DNA of 63,374 nt from Muribaculum sp. (GCA_023667055.1 JAMPAV010000007.1:1-63374), one strand, 5' to 3'; shown: positions 1-8,371, counted from the stretch's first letter. Numbers and translations are program-made. The notes: generated by a model not told the origin, from the letters alone.

Positions 1-26
1 CTCCTAAACTTTTAACCTTTTAAACC

Positions 27-50
27 TCAACTTTCGCTTGCGAAAGTTGA
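27..50 (+). repeat. Hairpin A upstream of nqrE
   Basis: Arms TCAACTTTCGC with loop TT. The first of three hairpin-A copies; the fifth arm base differs between copies and its partner changes with it. Confidence 0.75.
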
Positions 51-102
51 ATTAGGTGATTATATGATGAAAATGATCAAACTCGCAACTATTACAGATA
101 GA

Positions 103-131
103 CTAAACCCTAAACTCTAAACCCTAAACTA
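103..131 (+). repeat. TAAACCC repeat in the nqrE leader
   Basis: Four 7-nt units (TAAACCC, TAAACTC, TAAACCC, TAAACTA) ending 3 nt before the nqrE start. Confidence 0.8.
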
Positions 132-134
132 ATT

Positions 135-749
135 ATGGAAAATCTGAATTTGTTTATAAGGTCGATATTCATCGACAACATGATATTCGCCTATTTCTTG
201 GGTATGTGCAGTTTTCTTGCAGTATCGAAGAATGTGAAGACAGCTTTCGGACTCGGAGTAGCCGTGACCTTCGTCCTGACGATAGCATTACCGGTGTGCT
301 GGTGCATCAACGAATACATATTGAAACCCGGTTCACTCTCATGGCTCGGACAGGAATACGCAGAAACAGACCTGAGTTTCTTGGGATTGATAATGTTTAT
401 CGCCGTCATTGCAGCTTTGGTCCAGATATTGGAAATGGCGATTGAGAAATTCTCACCCTCCCTATATGCGAGCCTCGGCATATTTCTGCCTCTTATCGCA
501 GTGAACTGTGCAATTCTCGGAGCGGTGCTCTTCATGCAGCAAAGAGACTTCAGCAATGCCTGGACAGCCACAGTATATGGTGTGGGTTCAGGTGTAGGCT
601 GGCTCCTCGCCATAGCCGCATTGGCAGCCATAAGGGAAAGGCTCAACGAGAAAGCAGTGCCGGCACCGCTGCGTGGCACCGGCATCACATTTATCATCAC
701 GGGACTTATGGGCATTGCCTTCATGAGTTTCTTGGGAATCAAACTATAA
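135..749 (+). CDS. nqrE: Na+-translocating NADH:quinone reductase subunit E
   Basis: One of the two homologous six-helix subunits (NqrD/NqrE) of the Na+-NQR complex, which couples NADH oxidation by quinone to Na+ export across the inner membrane. The 204-residue product is hydrophobic throughout, with about six membrane segments. It keeps the two family cysteines near residues 25 (LGMCSF) and 125 (AVNCAI) that in known complexes hold an iron-sulfur centre between NqrD and NqrE. Length is normal for NqrE. nqrF follows 144 nt downstream; nqrA-D are presumably to the left of the window. The start is the ATG just after a TAAACCC-type repeat leader. The family call is secure; NqrE rather than NqrD rests on the position before nqrF. 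Confidence 0.95.
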   Translation: MENLNLFIRSIFIDNMIFAYFLGMCSFLAVSKNVKTAFGLGVAVTFVLTIALPVCWCINEYILKPGSLSWLGQEYAETDLSFLGLIMFIAVIAALVQILEMAIEKFSPSLYASLGIFLPLIAVNCAILGAVLFMQQRDFSNAWTATVYGVGSGVGWLLAIAALAAIRERLNEKAVPAPLRGTGITFIITGLMGIAFMSFLGIKL

Positions 750-885
750 TTCAAATTTCGCTTTGCGAAATTTGAAGTTTAAAAGTTTATAAGTTTATAA
801 GTTTAGTTTGGCTATAGAATTCCATCAATAAACTAAACCTTAAACCCTAAACCTTAAACCTTAATTTTAGCAAAGCTAAAATTAA
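750..885 (+). repeat. Composite hairpin/repeat leader of nqrF
   Basis: Hairpin A (750-776, arms TTCAAATTTCGC, loop TTT), AGTTTATAAGTTTATA, about 35 nt, AAACCTT/AAACCCT units (824-860), hairpin B (861-885, arms TTAATTTTAGC, loop AAA), then ATG after 8 nt. Same parts and order as the clpB leader. Confidence 0.8.
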
Positions 886-893
886 ATAAGACT

Positions 894-2171
894 ATGATTA
901 TATGGCATAATGTAATAGCAGCAGCACTGATATTTCTTGTGATAGTGCTTGTGCTGGTGTCAGTGTTGCTATTGGCAAAAGGTTGGCTGGTGAAGAGCGG
1001 CGACGTGACCATCAGCATCAACAACGGACAGAAGGCTCTCGTGACAAAGAGTGGCAAATCACTTCTCATGACACTCAATGATGCCGGGGTGCACCTGTCG
1101 TCGGCTTGCGGTGGCAAGGGCAGCTGCGGTCAGTGTAAATGTCAGGTGGATACCGGCGGCGGAGAAATGCTACCCACAGAGGCAGTGCATTTCACGCGCA
1201 AGGAGATAAAAGACAACTGGCGACTTGGCTGCCAGGTGAAGGTGAAGAGCGACATGGAAATACGCGTCAGCGAAGCCGCGCTTGATGTCAAGGAATGGGA
1301 ATGCGAGGTGATCAGCAACAAGAATGTGGCCACCTTTATCAAGGAATTCATAGTGGCACTACCTCCCGGCGAACACATGAAGTTCATCCCCGGCAGTTAT
1401 GCCCAGATCCGCATTCCAAAGTTCTCAATGGACTATGACAAGGATATCGACAAGAGCCTGATAGGCGACGAATATCTTCCATCGTGGGAGAAATTCGGGC
1501 TATTCACGCTTAAATGCAAGAATGACGAAGAGACAGTGAGAGCATACTCCATGGCCAACTATCCTGAGGAGGGCGACAGAATCATGCTTACCGTGCGTAT
1601 TGCCACTCCCCCATTTAAGCCGAAACCCCAAGTAGGATTCATGGATGTTCCGCCGGGCATAGCATCGAGCTACATTTTCACGCTTAAGCCCGGCGACAAG
1701 GTGATGATGTCGGGACCCTACGGAGATTTCCATCCGATAGTGGATTCTAAAAAGGATATGATATGGGTAGGCGGTGGCGCCGGCATGGCACCTCTGCGTG
1801 CACAGATAATGTGGATGACAAAGACACTCCATACCACCGACCGCAAGATGGATTACTTCTACGGAGCAAGAGCCCTAAATGAGGTGTTCTATCTTCAGGA
1901 CTTCCTTGAACTCGAAAAGCAATTCCCCAATTTCCATTTCCACCTCGCGCTCGACCGTCCGGATCCGGCTGCAGATGCTGCAGGAGTGAAATATACGCCC
2001 GGATTTGTACACAATGTGATGTATGAGACCTATCTGAAAGATCATGACGCTCCGGAGGAAATTGAATACTACATGTGTGGTCCCGGCCCGATGAGCAATG
2101 CAGTGAACAAGATGCTCTATGATCTTGGCGTGGAACCGGAATCAATTCATTATGACAACTTCGGAGCCTAA
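894..2171 (+). CDS. nqrF: Na+-translocating NADH:quinone reductase subunit F
   Basis: NADH-oxidising entry subunit of Na+-NQR. It has an N-terminal membrane anchor (about residues 5-30), then a plant-type [2Fe-2S] ferredoxin domain with cysteines in ACGGKGSCGQCKC (about residues 71-83) and a fourth in RLGCQV (about 113). A ferredoxin-reductase module follows, with the FAD motif RAYSMANY and the nucleotide loop GGGAGMAPLRA. The C-terminal EYYMCGPGPM segment fits the NADH site. 425 residues is the usual length. The start ATG sits 8 nt after hairpin B of the composite leader (750-885). The gene most likely shares a transcript with nqrE, since I see no good promoter in the gap. Confidence 0.96.
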   Translation: MIIWHNVIAAALIFLVIVLVLVSVLLLAKGWLVKSGDVTISINNGQKALVTKSGKSLLMTLNDAGVHLSSACGGKGSCGQCKCQVDTGGGEMLPTEAVHFTRKEIKDNWRLGCQVKVKSDMEIRVSEAALDVKEWECEVISNKNVATFIKEFIVALPPGEHMKFIPGSYAQIRIPKFSMDYDKDIDKSLIGDEYLPSWEKFGLFTLKCKNDEETVRAYSMANYPEEGDRIMLTVRIATPPFKPKPQVGFMDVPPGIASSYIFTLKPGDKVMMSGPYGDFHPIVDSKKDMIWVGGGAGMAPLRAQIMWMTKTLHTTDRKMDYFYGARALNEVFYLQDFLELEKQFPNFHFHLALDRPDPAADAAGVKYTPGFVHNVMYETYLKDHDAPEEIEYYMCGPGPMSNAVNKMLYDLGVEPESIHYDNFGA

Positions 2172-2174
2172 GAA

Positions 2175-2258
2175 ATGCACAATGCATAATGCACAATGCA
2201 CAATATGCTTCGCATACAGATAAACTAAACATTAAACACTAAAAACCTAAACTATACA
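2175..2258 (+). repeat. Two period-7 repeats and a mini-hairpin in the glyA leader
   Basis: Four AATGCAC-type units (2175-2203), a small hairpin TATGC-TTC-GCATA (2204-2216), then TAAACTA-type units (2219-2255). The hairpin-then-TAAAC order echoes the nqr leaders. Confidence 0.75.
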
Positions 2259-2267
2259 AATTCAACA

Positions 2268-3548
2268 ATGAAAAGAGACAACGCGATTTTTGACATCATA
2301 GACCGCGAGCACCTCAGACAACGCAGGGGCATAGAACTTATAGCAAGTGAAAACTTCGTCAGCGACGAAGTGATGCGCGCCATGGGCAGCTGCCTGACCA
2401 ACAAATACGCCGAAGGATATCCCGGCAAACGATACTATGGCGGTTGCCAAGTAGTGGATGAGGCAGAAAACCTTGCCATTGAACGTGCAAAGAAACTTTT
2501 TGATGCAGAATGGGCAAACGTGCAGCCGCATTCCGGGGCCCAGGCTAACATGGCTGTCTTTATGGCGTGTCTTAAACCGGGCGACAAGTTCATGGGGATG
2601 GACCTTAGCCATGGAGGACACCTTAGCCACGGTAGCCCGGTGAACTTCTCCGGACTCGTTTTTGAGCCTATCAGCTACACTGTGAGGGAAGAAGACGGCA
2701 GAGTCAACTATGAGGAGATGGAAGAGAAAGCACGTGCCGAACGTCCGAAACTCATCATAGCCGGTGCAAGTGCATACAGCCGTGAATGGGATTATGCCCG
2801 CATCCGTAAACTCGCCGATGAGATAGGTGCCATATTCATGGTTGACATGGCTCATCCGGCAGGACTCATAGCAGCCGGACTCCTCGAAAATCCCGTTAAA
2901 CATGCCCATATCGTGACCACAACAACCCACAAGACACTTCGCGGGCCCCGCGGCGGTATGATTCTCATGGGCAAAGACTTCGACAATCCATGGGGCAAGA
3001 AAACACCCAAGGGTGAAATCAAGAAGATGTCAGCACTTCTTGACAGTGCTGTCTTCCCCGGAGTGCAGGGAGGACCGCTCGAACACGTGATCGCTGCAAA
3101 AGCAGTGGCTTTTGGAGAGGCTCTTCAACCGGAATGGAAAGAATATGCACTTCAGGTGCAGAAGAATGCCAAGGTACTCGCAGATGAGCTCTCAAAGAGA
3201 GGCTACAAAATTATTTCAGACGGCACCGACAACCACTGCATGCTCGTTGACCTTCGCACGAAGTTCCCCGACATGAGCGGCAAGAAAGCAGAGAGGGTAC
3301 TTGTGGAGGCTGACATCACAGCCAACAAGAACATGGTGCCTTACGATTCCCGCAGTCCTTTTCTGACTTCCGGATTACGATTCGGTACTGCTGCTATCAC
3401 AACCCGAGGCGCCAAGGAAGAACTTATGGTGAAGATTGCAGAATTGATTGACCGTGTGCTTTGCAATGCCGATGATGAAGCCGAGATAGCCGCTGTGAGA
3501 CGCGAAGTGAATGAGATAATGAACGACTACCCAATGTTCGCATACTGA
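2268..3548 (+). CDS. glyA: Serine hydroxymethyltransferase
   Basis: PLP enzyme converting serine and tetrahydrofolate to glycine and 5,10-methylene-THF in the cytoplasm. Residues 1-426 are full length for GlyA. Visible signatures include the N-terminal ELIASENF, the substrate-site segment [12 protein letters not shown], and the Schiff-base lysine in [14 protein letters not shown]. The leader holds two period-7 repeats (AATGCAC and TAAACTA types). The stop and the bioD start share one base (TGATG), so bioD is probably translated by coupling. Pairing of glyA with a biotin gene has no clear pathway logic. Confidence 0.97.
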   Translation: MKRDNAIFDIIDREHLRQRRGIELIASENFVSDEVMRAMGSCLTNKYAEGYPGKRYYGGCQVVDEAENLAIERAKKLFDAEWANVQPHSGAQANMAVFMACLKPGDKFMGMDLSHGGHLSHGSPVNFSGLVFEPISYTVREEDGRVNYEEMEEKARAERPKLIIAGASAYSREWDYARIRKLADEIGAIFMVDMAHPAGLIAAGLLENPVKHAHIVTTTTHKTLRGPRGGMILMGKDFDNPWGKKTPKGEIKKMSALLDSAVFPGVQGGPLEHVIAAKAVAFGEALQPEWKEYALQVQKNAKVLADELSKRGYKIISDGTDNHCMLVDLRTKFPDMSGKKAERVLVEADITANKNMVPYDSRSPFLTSGLRFGTAAITTRGAKEELMVKIAELIDRVLCNADDEAEIAAVRREVNEIMNDYPMFAY

Positions 3549-4171
3549 TGAAATATTTTATCACAGGAATTGGAACTGATGTTGGCAAGAGCTGGGCAAC
3601 CGGTTGGCTTGCCAACAACTTTATAAAAGAAGGGAAGAGCGTAATAACACAGAAATTTATCCAGACCGGCAATGAAGGCAGAAGCGAAGACATAGAAGTT
3701 CACCGGAAGATTATGGGAATCCCCATGACGGATGATGACCGGGAAATGCTCACCGCCCCTGAAATATTCTCTTACCCCTGCTCCCCGGACCTTGCCTCCA
3801 AAATCGACAATCGAGAGATTGATTTCAAAAAGATAGAGGAGGCATCGGATGAACTGGAACGAAGATATGACATTGTTCTGATTGAGGGAGCCGGGGGAAT
3901 CATGGTGCCACTGAAGGATGATTATCTGACAATAGACTACATTGACGCACACAGGCTACCGACAGTGGTGGTCACAAATGGGCAGTTGGGGTCAATCAAC
4001 CATACGCTGCTTACACTTGAAGCCATCAGACAAAGAGGCATCCGGCTCTCAGAGGTGATATACAACCACCATTTCGACAAGGACAAGACAATATGTGATG
4101 ATACAATAATGTATCTCAAGAAATACCTTGCGAAGAATTTTCCGGATGCATTATTTTCTGAAATGCAATAA
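3548..4171 (+). CDS. bioD: Dethiobiotin synthetase
   Basis: ATP-dependent carboxylation of 7,8-diaminopelargonate to dethiobiotin, the penultimate step of biotin synthesis. The P-loop GIGTDVGKS is at residues 7-15, and VLIEGAGGIMVP near residue 115 is the BioD switch/Mg2+ segment. At 207 residues it is a normal single-domain BioD. It overlaps the glyA stop by one base (TGATG). Downstream at 4184-4209 there is an AT-rich inverted repeat that may end the transcript or bind a regulator. bioA lies 438 bp further on with its own promoter, so the two biotin genes look separately transcribed. Confidence 0.95.
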   Translation: MKYFITGIGTDVGKSWATGWLANNFIKEGKSVITQKFIQTGNEGRSEDIEVHRKIMGIPMTDDDREMLTAPEIFSYPCSPDLASKIDNREIDFKKIEEASDELERRYDIVLIEGAGGIMVPLKDDYLTIDYIDAHRLPTVVVTNGQLGSINHTLLTLEAIRQRGIRLSEVIYNHHFDKDKTICDDTIMYLKKYLAKNFPDALFSEMQ

Positions 4172-4183
4172 CGGCAGACGATG

Positions 4184-4209
4184 AATTTTATGTTGTAAAA
4201 CATAAAATT
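4184..4209. promoter_or_regulatory. AT-rich inverted repeat behind bioD
   Basis: Perfect 11-bp arms AATTTTATGTT around the 4-nt centre GTAA. The inner part reads ATGTT-N4-AACAT and recurs at 4262-4279 and 39268-39293. It could be an operator, or a weak AT hairpin ending bioD mRNA. It has no GC core, which speaks against a typical terminator. Confidence 0.5.
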
Positions 4210-4261
4210 GATAAAAATGTCAAAATTTATATGTTATTTTTAGCAAAATGAGTCAAGAAAT

Positions 4262-4279
4262 ATATGTTATGCAACATAT
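4262..4279. promoter_or_regulatory. Dyad ATATGTT-N4-AACATAT
   Basis: Inverted repeat with 7-bp arms and centre ATGC, 24 nt upstream of the -33 box of the promoter at 4303-4334. It is the second copy of the ATGTT-N4-AACAT motif in this intergenic region, a placement suited to an activator or repressor site. Confidence 0.45.
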
Positions 4280-4302
4280 TTATGTCATTTTGTCAAAAAT
4301 AA

Positions 4303-4334
4303 TTTGGAAAATAAGAAATTAGGCATTAACTTTG
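4303..4334 (+). promoter_or_regulatory. Bacteroides-type promoter for a short transcript
   Basis: TTTG (4303-4306), 20-nt spacer, TAACTTTG (4327-4334): a very good match to the Bacteroidetes sigma-ABfr consensus. Initiation would be near 4341. The only thing downstream before the terminator at 4391-4426 is about 50 nt with no ORF. Confidence 0.75.
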
Positions 4335-4340
4335 CATTCA

Positions 4341-4426
4341 GAATCTAAACAATCTTTTTACCTTAAGATTTTTTACCTGTAGAAACTCATAAAAAGAGCT
4401 TGGCCGTGGTGGTTAGGCTCTTTTTT
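4341..4426 (+). ncRNA. Candidate small RNA between bioD and bioA
   Basis: A near-perfect promoter (4303-4334) and an intrinsic terminator (4391-4426) bracket about 85 nt without an ORF. A separate promoter for bioA lies downstream (4467-4498), so this is unlikely to be just the bioA leader. The 3' hairpin has 9-bp AAAAAGAGC arms, a 17-nt G/T-rich loop and a T tract. I do not recognise an Rfam family. The start is estimated from the -7 box. Confidence 0.5.
4391..4426 (+). terminator. Rho-independent terminator
   Basis: Arms AAAAAGAGC and GCTCTTTTT with a 17-nt loop, followed by an unbroken T run (4421-4426). The A tract on the 5' side makes it potentially functional in both directions. Confidence 0.75.
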
Positions 4427-4427
4427 A

Positions 4428-4460
4428 ATTGAGAATTGAGAATTTTGAATTTTGAATTAT
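4428..4460 (+). repeat. AATTGAG-type tract
   Basis: Degenerate repetition of GAATTGA then TTTGAAT units, period about 7. The same family recurs in the lpxH leader at 6250-6275. It lies between the sRNA terminator and the bioA promoter. Confidence 0.6.
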
Positions 4461-4466
4461 TGTTGG

Positions 4467-4498
4467 TTTGTGAGTTCTTGTATTTTTTTGTAATTTTG
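4467..4498 (+). promoter_or_regulatory. Promoter for bioA
   Basis: TTTG (4467-4470), 20-nt spacer, TAATTTTG (4491-4498). This predicts a transcript start near 4505 and a leader of about 105 nt made largely of CCCATAAA repeats before the bioA ATG at 4610. Confidence 0.7.
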
Positions 4499-4511
4499 CA
4501 ACCGCATTCCC

Positions 4512-4580
4512 CCTCCTCCATAAACCCATAAACCTATAAACCCATAAACCCATAAACCCATAAACATATAAACCCATAAC
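4512..4580 (+). repeat. CCCATAAA tandem repeat in the bioA leader
   Basis: About eight degenerate copies of an 8-nt unit (CCCATAAA, variants CCTATAAA and CATATAAA) ending about 30 nt before the bioA start. The sense strand has almost no G, so the mRNA leader should be unstructured. Confidence 0.8.
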
Positions 4581-4609
4581 CCCCACATTCACCAACGCGG
4601 AATTCAATC

Positions 4610-5881
4610 ATGCATGATACATTTGACATAGAACATCTTTGGCATCCATATACATCCACCCATAATCCACTGCCCACATACAAAGTGGACCATGCGAATG
4701 GAGCTACCATTACCCTCGCTGACGGGAGGGAACTAATTGACGGAATGTCGTCATGGTGGTGTGTAATCCATGGATACAATCACCCGGTGCTCAACGAGGC
4801 AATTGAAAAACAGATACACAAGATGAGCCATGTCATGTTTGGCGGACTAACTCATGACCCGGCCATAGAACTTGGCAAACTTCTTCTTGATATTCTTCCA
4901 CCCTCAATGAACAGAATATTTTATGCCGATTCGGGAAGTGTGGCCACGGAAGTAGCAATGAAGATGGCTGTTCAAGCACAAAATGACTCCAAACGCACTA
5001 ACTTTGCCACCATAAAATCCGGATATCACGGCGACACTTGGAATGCTATGTCTGTATGCGATCCGGTGACAGGCATGCATGGTGCTTTTGGACCCGCTCT
5101 TCCGGTGAGATTCTTTGCCGAAGCACCACAATGCGGCTTTCACGATGAGTGGAATCCCGATGACTTCAACTCCATGAGTGATATCCTCGACAATCATGGC
5201 GACACAATCGCCGCCGTGATTCTTGAGCCAATAGTGCAAGGAGCCGGAGGAATGCGATTCTATCATCCGCAATATCTCAGGGAATTGCGTAAGGCTTGTG
5301 AAGAGAAAGGAATACTCCTGATTTTTGACGAGATAGCGACGGGGTTCGGAAGGACCGGGAAACTGTTTGCGTGGGAACATGCAGGAGTGGAACCCGACAT
5401 AATGCTTATCGGCAAAGCCCTGACAGGGGGATATATGACATTCTCGGCAGTCGCGACCTCAGAGAAAGTGGCTGAGATGATTTCATCAAGTGAGGCCGGA
5501 TGCATCATGCATGGACCAACATTCATGGGGAATCCGCTTGCATGTGCGGTGGCATTAGCAAGCACCCGGCTTCTGCTAAAAAGTCCATGGCAAAAGAGAA
5601 TAAAGGTGATTGAAGGCATTCTCAGAGAAGAGCTCGCACCGGCCTCCTCGCTGCCATTCGTAAAGGAAGTGAGGGTGCTCGGAGGAATCGGAGTGATCGA
5701 ATTGCATGAGTATATCACTTGGCTTGGCGAATTTCAGAAGATGTGTGTGGAAGAAGGAGTCTGGATAAGACCATTCGCTCACAATGCCTATCTGATGCCT
5801 CCTTATCTTGCAGTGACTGATGACCAAGTAAAGTATCTTGCAAAGACATTGATAGAAATTCTGAAACGAATACACTCTTAA
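4610..5881 (+). CDS. bioA: Adenosylmethionine-8-amino-7-oxononanoate aminotransferase
   Basis: PLP enzyme transferring the SAM amino group to KAPA to give 7,8-diaminopelargonate. The N-terminus HLWHPYTST is typical of Bio[16 protein letters not shown] supplies the conserved tryptophans of the substrate site, [11 protein letters not shown] the cofactor aspartate, and [11 protein letters not shown] the Schiff-base lysine near residue 270. 423 residues is normal. It is a stand-alone enzyme, not the BioA-BioD fusion seen in some relatives, which fits with a separate bioD just upstream. The start is the ATG after the CCCATAAA tract. Confidence 0.96.
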   Translation: MHDTFDIEHLWHPYTSTHNPLPTYKVDHANGATITLADGRELIDGMSSWWCVIHGYNHPVLNEAIEKQIHKMSHVMFGGLTHDPAIELGKLLLDILPPSMNRIFYADSGSVATEVAMKMAVQAQNDSKRTNFATIKSGYHGDTWNAMSVCDPVTGMHGAFGPALPVRFFAEAPQCGFHDEWNPDDFNSMSDILDNHGDTIAAVILEPIVQGAGGMRFYHPQYLRELRKACEEKGILLIFDEIATGFGRTGKLFAWEHAGVEPDIMLIGKALTGGYMTFSAVATSEKVAEMISSSEAGCIMHGPTFMGNPLACAVALASTRLLLKSPWQKRIKVIEGILREELAPASSLPFVKEVRVLGGIGVIELHEYITWLGEFQKMCVEEGVWIRPFAHNAYLMPPYLAVTDDQVKYLAKTLIEILKRIHS

Positions 5882-5914
5882 TTTGTTATCAAAGTACACT
5901 CTTAACTCTTAAAT

Positions 5915-6250
5915 ATGACTATAGAAGAAAAGAATGCGGAAGAACTCCGCGTGACAGAAAAAGCAATTGAAATGCTCCGGACAGTGTATGATCCGGAAAT
6001 ACCGGTGAACGTATATGATCTCGGATTGATCTACAAGATAGATTATAATGTGGATGAGAAAACGCTCCATGTGGATATGACACTTACGGCACCGAGTTGC
6101 CCGGCAGCAGACTTCATTCTTGAGGACGTGCGTCAAAAACTTGTGAGCATCAAAGGGCCGGAGAAGGTTGATCTTCGCCTCGTATTCGAACCCACCTGGG
6201 ATCAGTCGATGATGTCGGAAGAAGCCAAGCTCGAACTGGGATTCTTGTAG
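5915..6250 (+). CDS. MIP18/DUF59 family Fe-S assembly protein (SufT-like)
   Basis: 111-residue MIP18-family protein. The family helps mature or carry iron-sulfur clusters (SufT, PaaD N-terminal domain). Visible are YDPEIPVNVYDLGLIYKI (about 27-44) and the conserved cysteine in LTAPSCPAAD near residue 70. The C-terminal PTWDQSMMSEEAKLELGFL matches the family's usual W-x3-MM tail. It starts 34 nt after bioA and is probably co-transcribed. Biotin synthase is an Fe-S enzyme, so the neighbourhood makes sense, but the client is unknown. Confidence 0.85.
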   Translation: MTIEEKNAEELRVTEKAIEMLRTVYDPEIPVNVYDLGLIYKIDYNVDEKTLHVDMTLTAPSCPAADFILEDVRQKLVSIKGPEKVDLRLVFEPTWDQSMMSEEAKLELGFL

Positions 6251-6309
6251 AATTGAGAATTGAGAATTGAGAATTTTTTCTGACAACTGACAACTGAAAA
6301 CTGAAAACC
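6250..6309 (+). repeat. Period-7 repeats in the lpxH leader
   Basis: Three GAATTGA units followed by ACTGACA/ACTGAAA units, both with a 7-nt period, ending directly at the lpxH start. The ACTGACA/ACTGAAA family recurs in the hmuU and hmuV leaders on the other strand. Confidence 0.8.
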
Positions 6310-6310
6310 A

Positions 6311-7066
6311 ATGTCCACGTATTTTCTGAGCGACCTGCACCTTGGGGCACCATATTTTGCTGATTCGCGCGAAGCGGAGCTCCGCGTGGTAAGATTTCTT
6401 GACTCTATCAAGCATGACGCCGAATCTATATATCTGCTCGGCGACATTCTTGACTATTGGTATGAGTACCGATACGTGGTGCCACGCGGATTTGTGAGGT
6501 TTTTCGGAAAACTTGCGGAACTTTCAGATTCGGGGGTGAAAATAACTTGGATGATAGGCAACCATGATATCTGGATATTCGATTACATTCCCAATGAGTT
6601 GGGAATAAGAGTAGTGGATGGCGCATTGACCGAGGAGATATACGGGCAAAAAATCTATATGGCACATGGCGACGGAACGGGAAAACAACCATGGAGTTTC
6701 AGAATGATACGCTACATATTCAGGTCGAAAGTTTGCCAGTTTTTCTATTCGGGGATACATCCTCGATGGACCATACCTTTTGCATATTCCTGGAGTCGCC
6801 ACAGCAGAGCCACAGGGCGCGAACCCGGCCAGGAATGGCATCCACTTCTTGACAATCTTATGAAATTCTCCAAAGGCTACCTTTCAGATCACCCGGACAT
6901 AAGGCATTTCATCTATGGACATCTTCACATATTGCGACAGGAAGAACTCTCACCGACTTGCGACCTGACGGTGCTTGGCGACTGGATTAGCAACTTCTCC
7001 TACGCGGTATTAAAACCGGGTGAAAAGCTTACAATACATCGAGCACGCACTGAAGGTCGGTCTTAG
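6311..7066 (+). CDS. lpxH: UDP-2,3-diacylglucosamine diphosphatase
   Basis: Calcineurin-like metallophosphoesterase hydrolysing UDP-2,3-diacylglucosamine to lipid X in lipid A synthesis at the inner membrane. The five metal motifs are present in order: DLHLG (about 8), GDILD (about 45), GNHD (about 83), AHGD (about 119) and GHLH (about 202). 251 residues fits LpxH of this phylum. The start directly abuts an ACTGAAA repeat tract. The last 38 bp overlap the 3' end of convergent bioF, which means the two C-termini share DNA. Confidence 0.88.
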   Translation: MSTYFLSDLHLGAPYFADSREAELRVVRFLDSIKHDAESIYLLGDILDYWYEYRYVVPRGFVRFFGKLAELSDSGVKITWMIGNHDIWIFDYIPNELGIRVVDGALTEEIYGQKIYMAHGDGTGKQPWSFRMIRYIFRSKVCQFFYSGIHPRWTIPFAYSWSRHSRATGREPGQEWHPLLDNLMKFSKGYLSDHPDIRHFIYGHLHILRQEELSPTCDLTVLGDWISNFSYAVLKPGEKLTIHRARTEGRS

Positions 7067-8132
7067 ATATGCCGGCTGAAAGAGACAACCTTACCCTTTC
7101 CCCCCCGATGGGGACAGTGGGTCGCCTGATGGGCAAGGCATCAACACCTACATCGCGTAGGCGGGCAGCCAACTCAATCGCCCTGTCAGCACTTCCGGCA
7201 TGAACCGGAATGATATGACTTCTGCTCTGACATAGCGTTCCTGTAGCCGCCTCAACACGCAACCGGAACCAATCAGACAGTTGCTTTAGATAAGCCCTCT
7301 CCTCATTCATCTCCAAAAGTTTCTCAACCATAAGGATATCCCAAGCAACCACCGAGGGTGGAAGTGCAGTGGAAAATATAAAACTTCTTGCAGAATTAAG
7401 CAGATAGTCATGCAGCGACGGAGAGGCTGCAACAAAAGCGCCGCAACCGGCCGCAGCTTTCCCAAATGTGCCCACAATAATATCAATATCCGCTATCAGT
7501 CCCAACTGTTCGGAAAGGCCAAGACCCCGGTTGCCGAAAACGCCAAAACCATGCGCCTCATCCACATAAAGCAACACGTTAGGGAAATCCTTTTTCAGAC
7601 CAACCAACTGCTGCAAAGGGGCCAAGTCGCCGTCCATACTGAAGACCGATTCTGTGACAACCACTATCTGCCTATAATCACCGGATTTCTTCTGCAAGAT
7701 ACGACGCAGCATATCCACATCATTGTGGGCAAAACGCAAAGAGTCGCCCTTGCCAAGCCTGATGCCGTCGATCATGGAAGCATGGGCGAGTTTATCGCTG
7801 ACGATAAGCGTGGAAGGAAGAGAAAGAGAAGACAAGGCTCCTACATTAGCATGATAACCAGAATTGAAGAGCAATGTTCGTTTGCCATAAAGGTCATCAA
7901 GTTTAGACTCAAGCAAATTGTGATATTTTTGCGAACGCTGAAGGAGTCTTGAGGCAGATGCCGACATGGGAGCATCGGGAAAACGGACAGCGTATTCACC
8001 CATGAAATCGGAATATCTTGCAGCGAGTCCCATATAGTCGTTGGAAATAAGGTCGAGGCCCGACATATCGCCGGGGATGGACCGAAGACGCTGTTCGGAC
8101 GAGACTTTAGCAAGAATATCCTCGTAGATCAT
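7029..8132 (-). CDS. bioF: 8-amino-7-oxononanoate synthase
   Basis: PLP-dependent condensation of pimeloyl-ACP with L-alanine, the first ring-committed step of biotin synthesis. Signatures are LDLISNDYMGLA near the N-terminus, LLFNSGYHANVG, VVTESVFSMDGDLAPL, VDEAHGFGVFG, and the Schiff-base lysine in GTFGKAAAGCGAF. 367 residues is slightly short but complete for the family. It lies on the strand opposite bioA and bioD, overlapping lpxH tail-to-tail by 38 bp, and shares a probable transcript with the two genes at 8138-8975. Confidence 0.93.
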   Translation of the reverse strand: MIYEDILAKVSSEQRLRSIPGDMSGLDLISNDYMGLAARYSDFMGEYAVRFPDAPMSASASRLLQRSQKYHNLLESKLDDLYGKRTLLFNSGYHANVGALSSLSLPSTLIVSDKLAHASMIDGIRLGKGDSLRFAHNDVDMLRRILQKKSGDYRQIVVVTESVFSMDGDLAPLQQLVGLKKDFPNVLLYVDEAHGFGVFGNRGLGLSEQLGLIADIDIIVGTFGKAAAGCGAFVAASPSLHDYLLNSARSFIFSTALPPSVVAWDILMVEKLLEMNEERAYLKQLSDWFRLRVEAATGTLCQSRSHIIPVHAGSADRAIELAARLRDVGVDALPIRRPTVPIGGERVRLSLSAGISKTDLQCVLDVL

Positions 8133-8137
8133 AATAG

Positions 8138-8371
8138 CTATCTGTCAAGTCGGTTCATGTCCTCCTCACGCTCCCGGCGGAGTCTCTCCCTCTTTTTCAG
8201 GAAAAATGCGAGAGCAACCAGAATTACCAGCTCTGCAACCACAGTGCCCCAAAACCTAACAGATTCGCCAGACCTAAGAAGATCTATGCCAAAATGAAAA
8301 GTCATAAAAAGGAAATATACGCCCAAAAGAGCCGGAAGCCAAATATATCTATACTTTCTCATAAGAAACAT
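8138..8371 (-). CDS. Small two-helix membrane protein
   Basis: 77 residues (or 74 from the second ATG at 8362), with two hydrophobic segments (about 8-28 and 42-60) and a strongly charged tail rich in Arg and Glu (KKRERLRREREEDMNR). I do not recognise a family. The start overlaps the 3' end of the exonuclease gene, and the stop lies 5 nt before bioF, so it sits in a tight three-gene unit. Tight packing and intact membrane topology support a real gene. Function unknown. Confidence 0.7.
   Translation of the reverse strand: MFLMRKYRYIWLPALLGVYFLFMTFHFGIDLLRSGESVRFWGTVVAELVILVALAFFLKKRERLRREREEDMNRLDR

Larger units (their letters stand above)
4172..4609. other. Intergenic region bioD-bioA with sRNA candidate and repeats
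   Basis: No credible protein gene here. The region holds an inverted repeat (4184-4209), a second dyad (4262-4279), a full Bacteroides-type promoter (4303-4334), a rho-independent terminator (4391-4426), a second promoter (4467-4498) that should drive bioA, and two repeat tracts (4428-4460 and about 4512-4580). Each element is listed separately. Confidence 0.8.

Noticed and set aside
103..131. Telomere-like TAAACCC repeats as a chromosome end
   Set aside because: They recur as short, degenerate leaders at several internal genes; they are a leader family, not a terminus.
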